DNA of 64,000 nucleotides from Bryobacterales bacterium (lineage in GTDB: Bacteria > Acidobacteriota > Terriglobia > Bryobacterales > Bryobacteraceae): the NCBI GenBank assembly GCA_003166865.1, contig PMUP01000025.1, positions 41,545-105,544 of the forward strand, given 5' to 3'. Shown piece after piece: positions 49,544-58,846 of the stretch. The position numbers and the translations under genes are program-made. A model generated the notes under the pieces. That model had not been told where the DNA came from. It did not search any database and worked only from the letters and a program-made list of their open reading frames with translations. The stretch's first letter is position 1; every line of letters begins with the position of its first letter.

Positions 49544-52471
49544 ATGAAACGCCGCGAAATTCAATCGGTCTATACGCCCTCAGCCACCTATCGCCTCCAG
49601 TTCAACAAATCATTCACGTTTGAGCATGCGGCCGGTCTGGTGGAATACCTGGACGAACTCGGAATCAGCGATATCTACGCGTCGCCTTTTTTGATGGCGC
49701 GGCCGGGAAGCGTGCACGGCTACGACGTGACCGATCACGCAAAATTCAATCCGGAGATTGGCGATGAGGAATCGTTCGTGCGCCTGGCCCAAGCGCTCGA
49801 TCAGCGGCGGATGGGCCTGATCGCCGACGTAGTTCCGAATCACATGTGCATCTCGCACTCGTCCAACGGCTGGTGGTGGGACGTGCTGGAGAACGGCCCC
49901 AGCAGCCCTCTCGCGCATTTTTTCGACATCGACTGGCGGCCGCCCAAGGAAGAACTGGTGAACAAAGTTCTGCTGCCGGTTCTCGGGGACCAGTTCGGCC
50001 GCGCGCTGGAGAACCAGGAGATCCAGATCGTCTTCAACGAAGGCCAGTTTCAGGTCGCGGTGTACGGCGCGCCCTTGCCGTTGGCTCCTGGCACCTGGAC
50101 CATGATCCTGGATCCGGCGGCGGCGAAGCTGCGCGAGAAGCTCGGCGCATCGCATGAACATGTCGGGGAGATGGAAAGCATCATCACGGCGCTGGGCCAT
50201 CTGCCGGGATCGACGGAAACCGATGAGGCGAGGATACGCGAGCGCCAAAGAGAAAGGGAGATCGTCAAACGGAGGCTCTTGGGATTGCTGGAGGCGAGCC
50301 CGGAGGCGGGGCAGGCCATCCAGGAGTCGCTCACCGATATCAACGGACGCCGCGGAGAACCAGGCAGCTTTGACCGCCTGGAAAGGCTGCTCGAAAGCGA
50401 AGCCTACCGGCTCAGTTTCTGGCGCGTCGCGATGGATGAAATCAACTATCGGCGTTTTTTTGACATCAACGATCTGGCGGCGATTCGGGTGGAAGATCCC
50501 GAGGTCTTCTCCGCTGTCCACAAACTGATTTTCGATCTGGTACGCCGCGGGTTGATTCGCGGGCTGCGCGTGGATCATCCGGACGGGCTCTTCGAGCCTG
50601 AGAACTACTTCCGCTTCCTCCAAGACGCCTGCAAAGCGTGGAGCACCGCTTCCAACGGAGGCGCCCAGCCAGAGGGCGCTAATCGAATGTTTTACGTCGT
50701 GGCCGAGAAGATCCTCACGGGGAATGAGCCTCTGCGGCCCGAATGGAGGGTCCAAGGCACCACGGGCTACGGGTTTCTCAACCTGGTCAACGGACTTTTC
50801 GTGGATCACACCAAGGAGAGGGCCTTCCAACAACTGTATCGCCGCTTCACCGGCTGGTCTCTGGCGTTTGACGATCTGGTGTGCGACAGCAAGCGGTTGA
50901 TTCTCCAGGTCGCCATGTCGAGCGAGCTGAACGTGCTGGCGCGGAAGCTTGACCGTATCTCGGAGCAGCATCGCTGGTCTCGCGATTTCACGCTGGAAAG
51001 CTTGCGCGATGCGCTGCGCGAAGTGCTGGCGGCGTTCCCGGTCTATCGGACGTACGTCGCGAAAGATCAGAGCGAAGTGGACCCGCAGGATCGCCGCCAG
51101 GTGACGACTGCGATCGGGGAGGCCAAATGGCGGAACCCGGCGATCAGCGAGTCGGTGTTCGATTTCATCCAAAGCGTGCTTCTGCTGGAGCGGGCCAGCG
51201 GAGTCGATGATGCGCAGCAAGCCGAGCGCCAGATGTTCGTCATGCGATTCCAGCAGCTATCGGCGCCCGTGATGGCCAAGGGCGTCGAGGACACCGCCTT
51301 TTACCGCTACTATCCGCTGGCCTCTTTGAACGAAGTGGGAGGCGATCCGTCGCGCTTCGGCGTCTCCGTGAATGCGTTTCATCGCCGCAATCTGATCCGG
51401 CGGGAGTTGTGGCCGAACAGCATGATCGCAAGCTCCACTCACGATACCAAGCGCGGTGAAGATGTTCGCGCGCGCATCAACGTGCTTTCTGAAATACCGG
51501 GCGACTGGTATCGTGCCATCCGCCGCTGGCGCGGACTGAATCGCGCGGCGAAAACCGTGGTGGGCGATCGCCCGGCGCCTGACGCGAATGAAGAATATCT
51601 GCTGTATCAAACACTGGTTGGAACCTGGCCTCTGCTTCCCATGAACGCCGAAGAGCACCAAGGGTACATTCGAAGAATCGAAGGCTACATGCAGAAGGCC
51701 TTGCATGAGGCCAAGGTCCACACCAGTTGGATCAATCCAAACGCCGCGTATGAAGAGGCGGTGAAGAAGTTTGTGGAGCGCGTGCTGGAGCCCACGCCCG
51801 AGAACACTTTCTTACAGGAGCTTCGCCAGTTTCAAGGCCCCATTGCACGAGCCGGAATGTGGAACTCAATTGCTCAGGTGCTGGTGAAGATCGCCTCGCC
51901 GGGTGTCCCGGACTTCTATCAAGGGAACGAAATGTGGGCCTTCGATCTCGTGGATCCCGACAATCGCCGCGCCGTGAATTACGAAGTGCGCCGTCAAATG
52001 CTCGCGAGCCTGCGGGCCCAGGCCGCGCGCAACCCCGTTGAACTAATGGACCGGTTGCGGGAGAGTCTTTGCGACGGCGCGATCAAAATGTTCATCACCA
52101 GCGAGGCATTGCGGTTCCGGCGCGATCATCCGGAACTGTTCTCGCAGGGTTCCTATACGGGCCTTGTGGCGGAAGGCAGCCGGGCGCGTCACGTTGTGGC
52201 CTTCTCACGCGCCATGGGAAATCAAATGCTGGTGGCCTTGACCGGGCGATTCTTCCTGAGAATGTGTAACTCGCACGCAAAACCGATCGGCGACGTGTGG
52301 GGAAACACCACCGTTGCGCTTCCCAAGAAGGTTGGCCACGAAAGCTTTCGGAATGTATTCACCGGCCAAACGATCACGGCGCAGCGTTCGGATGGCCAGC
52401 TGGTCCTTCCTCTCAGCGAAGTCTTCTCGCAGTGTCCGGCGGCGCTTCTGTTTGCGGAGAGCCGCCATTGA
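49544..52471 (+). CDS. treY: Malto-oligosyltrehalose synthase
   Basis: A 975-residue GH13 enzyme that turns the reducing-end bond of maltodextrins into a trehalose linkage. Family marks: [66 protein letters not shown] (nucleophile Asp), [11 protein letters not shown] (acid/base Glu), [16 protein letters not shown]. Starts at the ATG in the middle of a longer frame; homology begins there. It normally works with TreZ, which is not in the window. It is co-directional with treS, so trehalose can be made from glycogen or maltose here. Confidence 0.93.
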   Translation: MKRREIQSVYTPSATYRLQFNKSFTFEHAAGLVEYLDELGISDIYASPFLMARPGSVHGYDVTDHAKFNPEIGDEESFVRLAQALDQRRMGLIADVVPNHMCISHSSNGWWWDVLENGPSSPLAHFFDIDWRPPKEELVNKVLLPVLGDQFGRALENQEIQIVFNEGQFQVAVYGAPLPLAPGTWTMILDPAAAKLREKLGASHEHVGEMESIITALGHLPGSTETDEARIRERQREREIVKRRLLGLLEASPEAGQAIQESLTDINGRRGEPGSFDRLERLLESEAYRLSFWRVAMDEINYRRFFDINDLAAIRVEDPEVFSAVHKLIFDLVRRGLIRGLRVDHPDGLFEPENYFRFLQDACKAWSTASNGGAQPEGANRMFYVVAEKILTGNEPLRPEWRVQGTTGYGFLNLVNGLFVDHTKERAFQQLYRRFTGWSLAFDDLVCDSKRLILQVAMSSELNVLARKLDRISEQHRWSRDFTLESLRDALREVLAAFPVYRTYVAKDQSEVDPQDRRQVTTAIGEAKWRNPAISESVFDFIQSVLLLERASGVDDAQQAERQMFVMRFQQLSAPVMAKGVEDTAFYRYYPLASLNEVGGDPSRFGVSVNAFHRRNLIRRELWPNSMIASSTHDTKRGEDVRARINVLSEIPGDWYRAIRRWRGLNRAAKTVVGDRPAPDANEEYLLYQTLVGTWPLLPMNAEEHQGYIRRIEGYMQKALHEAKVHTSWINPNAAYEEAVKKFVERVLEPTPENTFLQELRQFQGPIARAGMWNSIAQVLVKIASPGVPDFYQGNEMWAFDLVDPDNRRAVNYEVRRQMLASLRAQAARNPVELMDRLRESLCDGAIKMFITSEALRFRRDHPELFSQGSYTGLVAEGSRARHVVAFSRAMGNQMLVALTGRFFLRMCNSHAKPIGDVWGNTTVALPKKVGHESFRNVFTGQTITAQRSDGQLVLPLSEVFSQCPAALLFAESRH

Positions 52472-52510
52472 CGGAGACCGGTAATGAAGGCAATTATCGG
52501 TGCTACTCTG

Positions 52511-53098
52511 CTATGTCCGTTCGTAAGTTTTCGATGCTAGCGTTCGGGAGCGCGGCCGATCGCTCGCCGCGAAATCCGCTTTTGCTTCGGTGGTTGCGGA
52601 GACATCTTCGGCCCCCGTCTGGTCAAGAATCGAACGTGCGGTTTTGACCCACTCGGAGTCGTCGCAATGCACCGAAAGCAGTATCCCACCCTTGCGGATG
52701 CGACCCTCGTAGCGCTTGGCCTCATATTCAGGAGTTCCCAGACCTACCAGTGCGCCCGCGATTCCGCCCAGAACGCCACCCACGCCAATTCCGCTGAGCA
52801 AACCCATGATGGGGCCGGCTGCAACGAATAGCCCGAGTCCTGGAATCGCGAGCGCGCCCAGACCCGCCAGCCATCCGAGGATGCCTCCCACCAGGGCACC
52901 CGATCCAGCGCCGGCGGCCGTTCCTTCCGGAGCCTTGGTGTTTCGTTCCATCGCGAGATCCTTGGTGCCGGCATTGTCCGGGAAAAGGATCGAAATGTCC
53001 GTGCTGCGGAAGCCGGCAAGCTTCAATCCATGGACTGCGTTCTCCGCATCGAGTTGGCTTACATAAATACCAAACACCGCTTTGTTCTTCGTCGACAT
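52511..53098 (-). CDS. Glycine-zipper membrane stress protein (general stress protein 17M-like)
   Basis: A 195-residue protein. The N-terminal part (AVFGIYVSQLDAENAVHGLKLAGFRSTDISILFPD) and the C-terminal part (ILLSVHCDDSEWVKTARSILDQTGAEDVSATTE) form an alpha/beta fold like the YflT/general stress protein 17M family. Between them lies a Gly-rich membrane-inserting stretch (GALVGGILGWLAGLGALAIPGLGLFVAAG, IGVGGVLGGIAGALVGLG). Probably membrane associated and stress induced; no known activity. The 199 bases upstream hold only short stems and A/T-rich runs. Confidence 0.7.
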   Translation of the reverse strand: MSTKNKAVFGIYVSQLDAENAVHGLKLAGFRSTDISILFPDNAGTKDLAMERNTKAPEGTAAGAGSGALVGGILGWLAGLGALAIPGLGLFVAAGPIMGLLSGIGVGGVLGGIAGALVGLGTPEYEAKRYEGRIRKGGILLSVHCDDSEWVKTARSILDQTGAEDVSATTEAKADFAASDRPRSRTLASKTYERT

Positions 53099-53297
53099 GA
53101 CCGACTCCTTTCAGGCCTTGTTTGCAAACGGACGGCCAAGCCCGCAATGTTGATTGAAAAAGCTTAACCGTTGAAGAAAATACCTCTTTGCGGGTGAGGC
53201 TGGGAATTTTTTTCCTGTTTACAACGGGTGAAAACGTGTGAAAGCTGACACCGCGCCGGAGCCGCGTGTGTCAACCTGATAGTCAAAGGAGGCCACC

Positions 53298-53798
<501 letters not shown>

Positions 53799-53822
<24 letters not shown>

Positions 53823-53960
53823 CTGTTCCAGGCCGAGACCGTTATCTATTGGATGGTCGACAGAAAAGTAACAAATTGATCTTGGCGGTACGCCGCCTTT
53901 TATAAGCGCCTGTATGCCGTGATGGATCATGACCGCCTTGCCAACCCGTCTTGGCCCGAT
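53799..53960 (-). pseudogene. Fragment of an AAA/DUF4143-type ATPase
   Basis: On the minus strand 54 codons read IGPRRVGKAVMIHHGIQALI and then [27 protein letters not shown]. This is the Walker A region of DUF4143-type ATPases, where the usual motif is GPRRVGKT; here the Thr is Ala. There is no start and no remainder: it ends at the junction with pgm (~53799) and, on the other side, at a 12-bp palindrome (53965-53994). It is a relic joined to pgm by recombination or deletion. Confidence 0.7.
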
Positions 53961-53964
53961 ACCT

Positions 53965-53994
53965 GAGCTAGAGTCAGCGCGTTGACTCTAGCTC
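53965..53994. other. Perfect 12-bp inverted repeat at a rearrangement edge
   Basis: GAGCTAGAGTCA (53965-53976), loop GCGCGT, and TGACTCTAGCTC (53983-53994). It immediately adjoins the ATPase fragment. There is no T-run, so a terminator is unlikely; it might be a recombination site or element end. The next 67 bases to the HAD gene stop contain nothing recognisable. Confidence 0.8.
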
Positions 53995-54061
53995 GCTACG
54001 GCGTATTAGGGCCAATATGATCAGTTAGTTACGAACGAAATCTAATTCTTGCTTGCCGCGC

Positions 54062-54748
54062 TTACTCAGCCGTTAGCGCCAGGGCGCTGAAGCTGTCGGC
54101 GCCGTAGTCCAGCAAATCGCCGATGCGTTCCAGGCTGATGTCCGCCGCCGGATACTTCTTGAAGATCTCGGGGTCGTGCGCATAATGCCCCTGCCGCACG
54201 AAGACGGTGGTCACACGTGATTTCCAAACCCGCTTGATCGCGTCCAGGATGCGCAGCTTATCATCCACCAGCACGTAGTGATCGGCCGGATAGCGCTGCT
54301 CCACGTCTTGGAGTTCCTGTTCCTTGTGAACGTAGATCAGCACATTGCCTTCGAATAGCTCAAACAGCCCGGAGCGATACACCTTATGCGGCTGAAATAC
54401 GACATCGCCATCCGACAAGATCACCGGCTGCCCCCATTGTCCGACGTGTTCCACCGCGTCCACCGAATTGGGGAACAGACGATTCGCAAACGGGTAGCGC
54501 ATCATGAAATAGGAAACCGTCAGCAGATTGGGATCATGCGGATAATCGATGCGGTAGCGTTGCAGTGCTCCAAGATAGTCGGCGTATCCGAGTTCCGATC
54601 GGATCTCCTCGAACCGTTGCCAATAGCGTTGCGACCGTTCCAGGCCGACGTGCGCCGCCAAGTGACGCTTCAAATCGGCGGTGACGTGGTCGTTGTCGAG
54701 CAACGTGTTGTCCACATCGAAGAGAAAAACTGTTTTATAGTCCGGCAT
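54062..54748 (-). CDS. HAD-superfamily hydrolase
   Basis: A 228-residue HAD phosphatase. Motif I is FLFDVDNTLLDND (nucleophile Asp at ~residue 11), motif II is VILSDGD, and the basic and acidic motifs are in HKVYRSGLF and DHYVLVDDKLRILDAI. A helical cap lies between. Acts on phosphate monoesters; substrate unknown. It lies 9 bases downstream of the first KdpD-like gene, so probably belongs to the same leftward operon. Confidence 0.87.
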   Translation of the reverse strand: MPDYKTVFLFDVDNTLLDNDHVTADLKRHLAAHVGLERSQRYWQRFEEIRSELGYADYLGALQRYRIDYPHDPNLLTVSYFMMRYPFANRLFPNSVDAVEHVGQWGQPVILSDGDVVFQPHKVYRSGLFELFEGNVLIYVHKEQELQDVEQRYPADHYVLVDDKLRILDAIKRVWKSRVTTVFVRQGHYAHDPEIFKKYPAADISLERIGDLLDYGADSFSALALTAE

Positions 54749-54757
54749 GGTTGGTCC

Positions 54758-55903
54758 TTACACTGGATGCGGCTGCTGTCTCGCGGCCCGATCGGCTGCG
54801 ATGGTCACCTGCATGTCGCGCGCCAGGTGCACCACTTGCTGCACCAGGCTTCTTCCCGATAACGCCGGCCACTGGCTCGGTTGCGGCCGGGCCAGGAACA
54901 GGTGCGTCACGCCATTCAGGTGCGCAAACTCGACCAGTGTCTTCGCGACGTCCTGACCCTGGAGGATGCGGGTCTCGATGTGCAAGTTACGCGCGAAGTT
55001 CAAATGATGCTCAACCATCTCGCGATCGCGAGCGGGCATATCGTGCAAGTCGCTTTCTCTCGACACCGCCACGGCAAAACAGTCGGCGTGCAGGTAGTCC
55101 GCCACGCGCTTGCCCCGGCGAAGCAGCATGGCCGCGGCCGGATCCGGCGTCACCAGAATCAGGATCCGGTCGGTGTTGGCGGGCGGCTGGCCGGCCTCGT
55201 CGCTAAGCCCGAGTTCTTGCTCGAATCCTGGAGTATCGTAATCCACCTGCCGAATCTCCACTTCATGCGCCGTTTGCCGCAGTGCCATCTCGCGCAAAAC
55301 CACCAGCGTGGACTCTTGGAAAAAGTTCTCCAATGCCTTCTGCGCCTTCTCTTGGGAATAGATCACGCCGCGCGTGAGCCGGTTCAGGAGGGCACGGGGT
55401 GTTAAGTCCACCATGACCACCTGGTCGGCCTGCTGCATCACCCAATCGGGGATGGTTTCGCGCACGCGAATTCCGGTGATCTGCCAGATCTGATCGTTCA
55501 AGCTCTCCAGGTGCTGGATATTCATGGTGGTGAAAACGTTGATGCCGGCCTCCAGCAGAAACTGAACATCCTGCCATCGTTTCAGCCTATCGGAGCCGGG
55601 CACATTGGTGTGCGGGAATTCATCGACGACGCAGATCTCCGGATGGCGGCGCAGGATGGCGTCCGGGTCCATTTCTTCGAAGAGCGCGCCGCGATAGTCG
55701 ATCTTGCGGCGGGGAATAATCTCCAGACCTTCCGTTCTTGCGATGGTGTCCTTACGGCCGTGCGGCTCAAAATAGCCGATCACCACGTCGTGGCCCTGGC
55801 GCTTCAGTTCTTGGGCCTCCTCCAGCATCTGATAGGTCTTGCCAACACCAGCGGCATAGCCCAGGTAGATCTTGAGTTTTCCGAGCGGGGGGCGATCGGG
55901 CAT
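54758..55903 (-). CDS. Stand-alone KdpD sensor domain with UspA domain (1)
   Basis: A 381-residue cytoplasmic protein. Residues ~8-215 are the KdpD N-terminal domain with Walker A GYAAGVGKTYQ, Walker B CVVDEFPHTNVPG and FTTMNIQHLESLND. Residues ~245-375 are a UspA-like nucleotide-binding domain (ILILVTPDPAAAMLLRRGKR). In normal KdpD these precede four helices and a histidine kinase, all of which are missing here. It may act as a cytoplasmic K+ or c-di-AMP sensor or regulator of another kinase. A paralogue lies directly upstream; no kdpABC, kdpE or kinase is in the window. Confidence 0.85.
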   Translation of the reverse strand: MPDRPPLGKLKIYLGYAAGVGKTYQMLEEAQELKRQGHDVVIGYFEPHGRKDTIARTEGLEIIPRRKIDYRGALFEEMDPDAILRRHPEICVVDEFPHTNVPGSDRLKRWQDVQFLLEAGINVFTTMNIQHLESLNDQIWQITGIRVRETIPDWVMQQADQVVMVDLTPRALLNRLTRGVIYSQEKAQKALENFFQESTLVVLREMALRQTAHEVEIRQVDYDTPGFEQELGLSDEAGQPPANTDRILILVTPDPAAAMLLRRGKRVADYLHADCFAVAVSRESDLHDMPARDREMVEHHLNFARNLHIETRILQGQDVAKTLVEFAHLNGVTHLFLARPQPSQWPALSGRSLVQQVVHLARDMQVTIAADRAARQQPHPV

Positions 55904-55921
55904 AGTTTATTTTGGATAACT

Positions 55922-57013
55922 TCAGTGGGGAAATACTCGCACGTCAATGTCGTTGGCCCCGCGGATCAGCCGGTCCAGCGGCGTGCCGGTGAAGCGCTCC
56001 CACCATTGTTCACGCGTGCTGTGCCCGACGAAAATTTGCGTGATGCCGTGCTCGTGCGCGAACTTCAGCAGCGTGTCGATGGGGTCCGCGCCGTCGAGAA
56101 TCTCGATCCGCGCATGTGCGGCGCGCGCAATGCCCAAGTTGCGCTCCAGCGCTTCCTGATCGCCGGCGGAGATTTCAGCCTGGCGGACATAGGCCACCAT
56201 CAGATCGCCATGAAACCGTTCCGCGTTGCGCTTGCCGCTGGCGATCATGGGCGCGGCGTTGGCGCGAGGCGTCATGCAAACCAGAATGCGTTCCTGGGCT
56301 CCAAAGGTTTGCGGAATGCCGTTGCGCTGCAGGTAAGCCTCCAGCTGCCGGTCCACCACATCGGCCGCCAGCAGCAGCGCGATTTCGCGCAGTTCCGAGA
56401 GCTTTTGCGCCACCGTGGCCGCGCTCATCTGACCGTCCCGCGATCGCTCCACGCACATCTCGGGCGGCGCATCCACCACCACGATCTCGTCGGCTGAATT
56501 CAAGAAGCTGCGTGGGACCGTTTGTTTGACGCTCTTGCCGGTGATCCGCGCCACGCGCTCCTGCAGCTCATCGATGTATTGGATATTGATGGAGCTGATG
56601 ACGGAGATGCCCGCGTCCAACAGCTCGTTCACATCCTCCCATCGGCTGGCGTGCGGCGATCCCGGCGGGTTGTCGTAGGCCAGGCCGTCCACCAGGCAAA
56701 CGGCGGGGTGGCGCTTGAGAATGGCCGGCGTATCCATGACGGGGACTCCGTCCACTTCTCGCAGAGGAATCACTTGGAGCTTGCTGAGAACGCATTCGAT
56801 CTCGTGCGAGGTCTTGGGCTGGATCGCGCCCACCACCACGTCCTGGCCGCGCTCGTGCCGCCTCCGGCCTTCGTCCAGCATGCGGAACGACTTGCCAACA
56901 CCGGAGGCATAACCCAGAAACACCTTCAGCCGGCCGCGGCGTTCGTATTCTTCCTCGGCCTGCACCTGTTGCAACAACTCTTCGGGAGTGCGGCGGCGGA
57001 TTGTGCTGGGCAT
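55922..57013 (-). CDS. Stand-alone KdpD sensor domain with UspA domain (2)
   Basis: A 363-residue paralogue of the preceding protein: Walker A GYASGVGKSFR, Walker B CLVDGLAYDNPPGS, ISSINIQYIDELQ, then a UspA-like half (RILVCMTPRANAAPMIASGKR; GITQIFVGHSTREQWWE). It has an N-terminal ~30-residue coiled-coil-like extension. Walker B has Asp-Gly where the neighbour has Asp-Glu, so ATP hydrolysis may differ. Again no kinase domain. Gene order HAD - KdpD1 - KdpD2 is continuous on one strand with 9-18 base gaps; the alpha/beta hydrolase starts divergently 48 bases away. Confidence 0.85.
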   Translation of the reverse strand: MPSTIRRRTPEELLQQVQAEEEYERRGRLKVFLGYASGVGKSFRMLDEGRRRHERGQDVVVGAIQPKTSHEIECVLSKLQVIPLREVDGVPVMDTPAILKRHPAVCLVDGLAYDNPPGSPHASRWEDVNELLDAGISVISSINIQYIDELQERVARITGKSVKQTVPRSFLNSADEIVVVDAPPEMCVERSRDGQMSAATVAQKLSELREIALLLAADVVDRQLEAYLQRNGIPQTFGAQERILVCMTPRANAAPMIASGKRNAERFHGDLMVAYVRQAEISAGDQEALERNLGIARAAHARIEILDGADPIDTLLKFAHEHGITQIFVGHSTREQWWERFTGTPLDRLIRGANDIDVRVFPH

Positions 57014-57061
57014 GGGTTACTTCCATTATTACTGTTCGGGTCGTTATCCTGGAAGGGCTGC

Positions 57062-58120
57062 ATGGTGAAAGCAATCACAGGCCGGTATGAGCGATGGATT
57101 CGCGCGCGAGAGGAGGCGCTCTGCTTTCGGGCCACCAATCGAGTGGTTCGCCATTTCGAATGGGGTCTGGAGTGGACCAACAAGTGGCCGTGCGCCGAGC
57201 GTCATCCGAAAAATGGCGAAGCTCCCGAGGACTACGTCGGGAAGCTCAATCAGCTTGCGATGCTGGATAGCGACGAGTTCTTCGGCTATGAAACGCCGCG
57301 TGATTTCGAGCTGCGAGATGGCATCGTTCGATTCCATTCCCCCGTCCACACGCCCTATCAAGAGAACAACCTGGTCCACGCGCAATGGTTTCCGGCTCAC
57401 GCTTCCAACGGCCGCCCGAAGAAAGCAGTGGTGGTGTTGCCGCACTGGAACGGTCCTGCCGATAGCTACCTCGCGCTGTGCCGGGGACTGGCGCGGTTGG
57501 GAATCTCCGCGCTCCGGATCAGCCTGCCCTATCACGATTACCGTATGCCGGCCGAACTCAAGCGCGCCGACTACGCGGTTTCCTCCAATATCTGCCGCAC
57601 CATGGATGCCGCGCGGCAAGCCGTCATCGACGTGCGCTGTTGTCTGGACTGGCTCGAATCGCGGGGATTCGAGCGCTTGGGACTGGTCGGCACCAGCCTC
57701 GGTTCGGCTTATGCGTGCATGGTGAGCGCGCACGACGAGCGCGTTTCCGTCAACGTGTTCAATCACTGCTCCACGTATGTAGCCGACGTGGTCTGGGCCG
57801 GGCTTTCCACGCAGCATATCCGCCAGGGTCTCGAAGAGCACATCGACTTGGACCGGCTGCGGCAGGCCTGGATGGCGGTCTCGCCGGTGAGCTACATCGA
57901 GAAGTTCGCCGCCAAGAAACAAAAGTCGCTATTCATCTACGCCGCTTACGACACGACGTTTCCGCCTGAGCTATCGCGAGAGATCGTGGGAAAGATGCGC
58001 GAATATTCAGTGGATCACAAGGTGGTGGTTCTGCCGTGCGGCCACTACACGCTGGGTGAGACGCCGTTCAAATTCATTGACGGCTATCACATCTGTTCGT
58101 ACTTGAAGCGGAATCTATAA
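57062..58120 (+). CDS. Alpha/beta hydrolase
   Basis: A 352-residue alpha/beta hydrolase. Motifs: oxyanion region AVVVLPHWNGPADSYLALCRGLARLGISA, nucleophile elbow LVGTSLGSAYA (~residue 212), an acid probably in YAAYDTTFPP, and His in LPCGHYTLGETPF. It resembles the ABHD18-like (DUF2048-like) group of unknown substrate. The ATG at 57062 begins the conserved N-terminus; the longer open frame back to 56522 is antisense of the KdpD gene. Soluble. Confidence 0.8.
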   Translation: MVKAITGRYERWIRAREEALCFRATNRVVRHFEWGLEWTNKWPCAERHPKNGEAPEDYVGKLNQLAMLDSDEFFGYETPRDFELRDGIVRFHSPVHTPYQENNLVHAQWFPAHASNGRPKKAVVVLPHWNGPADSYLALCRGLARLGISALRISLPYHDYRMPAELKRADYAVSSNICRTMDAARQAVIDVRCCLDWLESRGFERLGLVGTSLGSAYACMVSAHDERVSVNVFNHCSTYVADVVWAGLSTQHIRQGLEEHIDLDRLRQAWMAVSPVSYIEKFAAKKQKSLFIYAAYDTTFPPELSREIVGKMREYSVDHKVVVLPCGHYTLGETPFKFIDGYHICSYLKRNL

Positions 58121-58171
58121 TGTGCCAAGAGTGATGACACGAGGAAGATTTTCCAGGTAGCCGCAATCGCG

Positions 58172-58840
58172 TTGTGCTATTGCCCGTTCATGTGCGCTAG
58201 CACGCTCTTGTACAACGGAGATGTCGATCTAGTAGGACTCGGTGCGCTGAACAATACCGTGACCTCAGGCGGTAGCGGGCAGATGGTCTTCGACGATTTC
58301 GTCGTACCCGCAGGAGGCTGGGATGTTTCGGCCGTTTTCTCGAACAATCAAGTACCGAATACGCTTCCTTATACTGCTACCGGCGGTACGTGGGAGATCT
58401 GGTCTGACCTGGACGGTCCAGGCCAAACCCTGGTCGCCTCCGGCTCCACCACGACGGACTTCACATGGACGCCGACTGGAAGGACCGACTTCTTCCCGGA
58501 GTATACTTTGCTGCTGTCTGGTCTCAACGTAGATCTGGCTCCAGGCACTTACTGGCTCGGCGTTGCGCCGTTCATTTCCGATTCCGGCACTGCGTATATC
58601 AGCAGCACTGATGGTCAGAACGCCATCGGAACGCCGCTCGGCAGCAGTGGCACGGTCTTCTACGGCACACCACAGGGGACGGGGCTTTTGCTTGGCACGG
58701 ATGCCGGCAGCGGTCTCATTGACGATGTAAGCATGGGTGTGGATGGTACAGTGGCGACGCCCGAGCCTTCGAATTTAGTTCCGCTCATCGCCGTTCTGGC
58801 CGGTGCTTGTCTAATCCGGCGACGCGGCCTATTGAAGTAA
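58172..58840 (+). CDS. PEP-CTERM sorted extracellular protein
   Basis: A ~222-residue protein, mature part beta-rich (VFDDFVVPAGGWDVSAVFSNN, GTYWLGVAPFI) ending in a canonical PEP-CTERM signal: TPEPSNLVPLIAVLAGACLIRRRGLLK. The Glu-Pro motif, helix and Arg cluster should be recognised by exosortase, which is not in the window. The 5' end is uncertain: in frame only TTG (58172) is available, and the hydrophobic signal peptide lies partly upstream. An ATG at 58134 (MTRGRF) fits perfectly if one T is missing from the run at 58149-58152. So there is probably a 1-base deletion, real or a sequencing error. Confidence 0.7.
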   Translation: MCYCPFMCASTLLYNGDVDLVGLGALNNTVTSGGSGQMVFDDFVVPAGGWDVSAVFSNNQVPNTLPYTATGGTWEIWSDLDGPGQTLVASGSTTTDFTWTPTGRTDFFPEYTLLLSGLNVDLAPGTYWLGVAPFISDSGTAYISSTDGQNAIGTPLGSSGTVFYGTPQGTGLLLGTDAGSGLIDDVSMGVDGTVATPEPSNLVPLIAVLAGACLIRRRGLLK

Positions 58841-58846
58841 TGCGGC

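Noticed and set aside
49610..51220. 536-codon minus-strand frame opposite treY
   Set aside because: Antisense of conserved GH13 motifs; no ribosome site or homology.
53246..53273. Stem TGACA...TGTCA with CGCG arms before pgm, considered as a riboswitch
   Set aside because: Only a short interrupted stem and no recognisable riboswitch core; too weak to list.
56522..57061. N-terminal extension of the alpha/beta hydrolase frame
   Set aside because: It is antisense to the KdpD-like gene; the hydrolase family begins at 57062.
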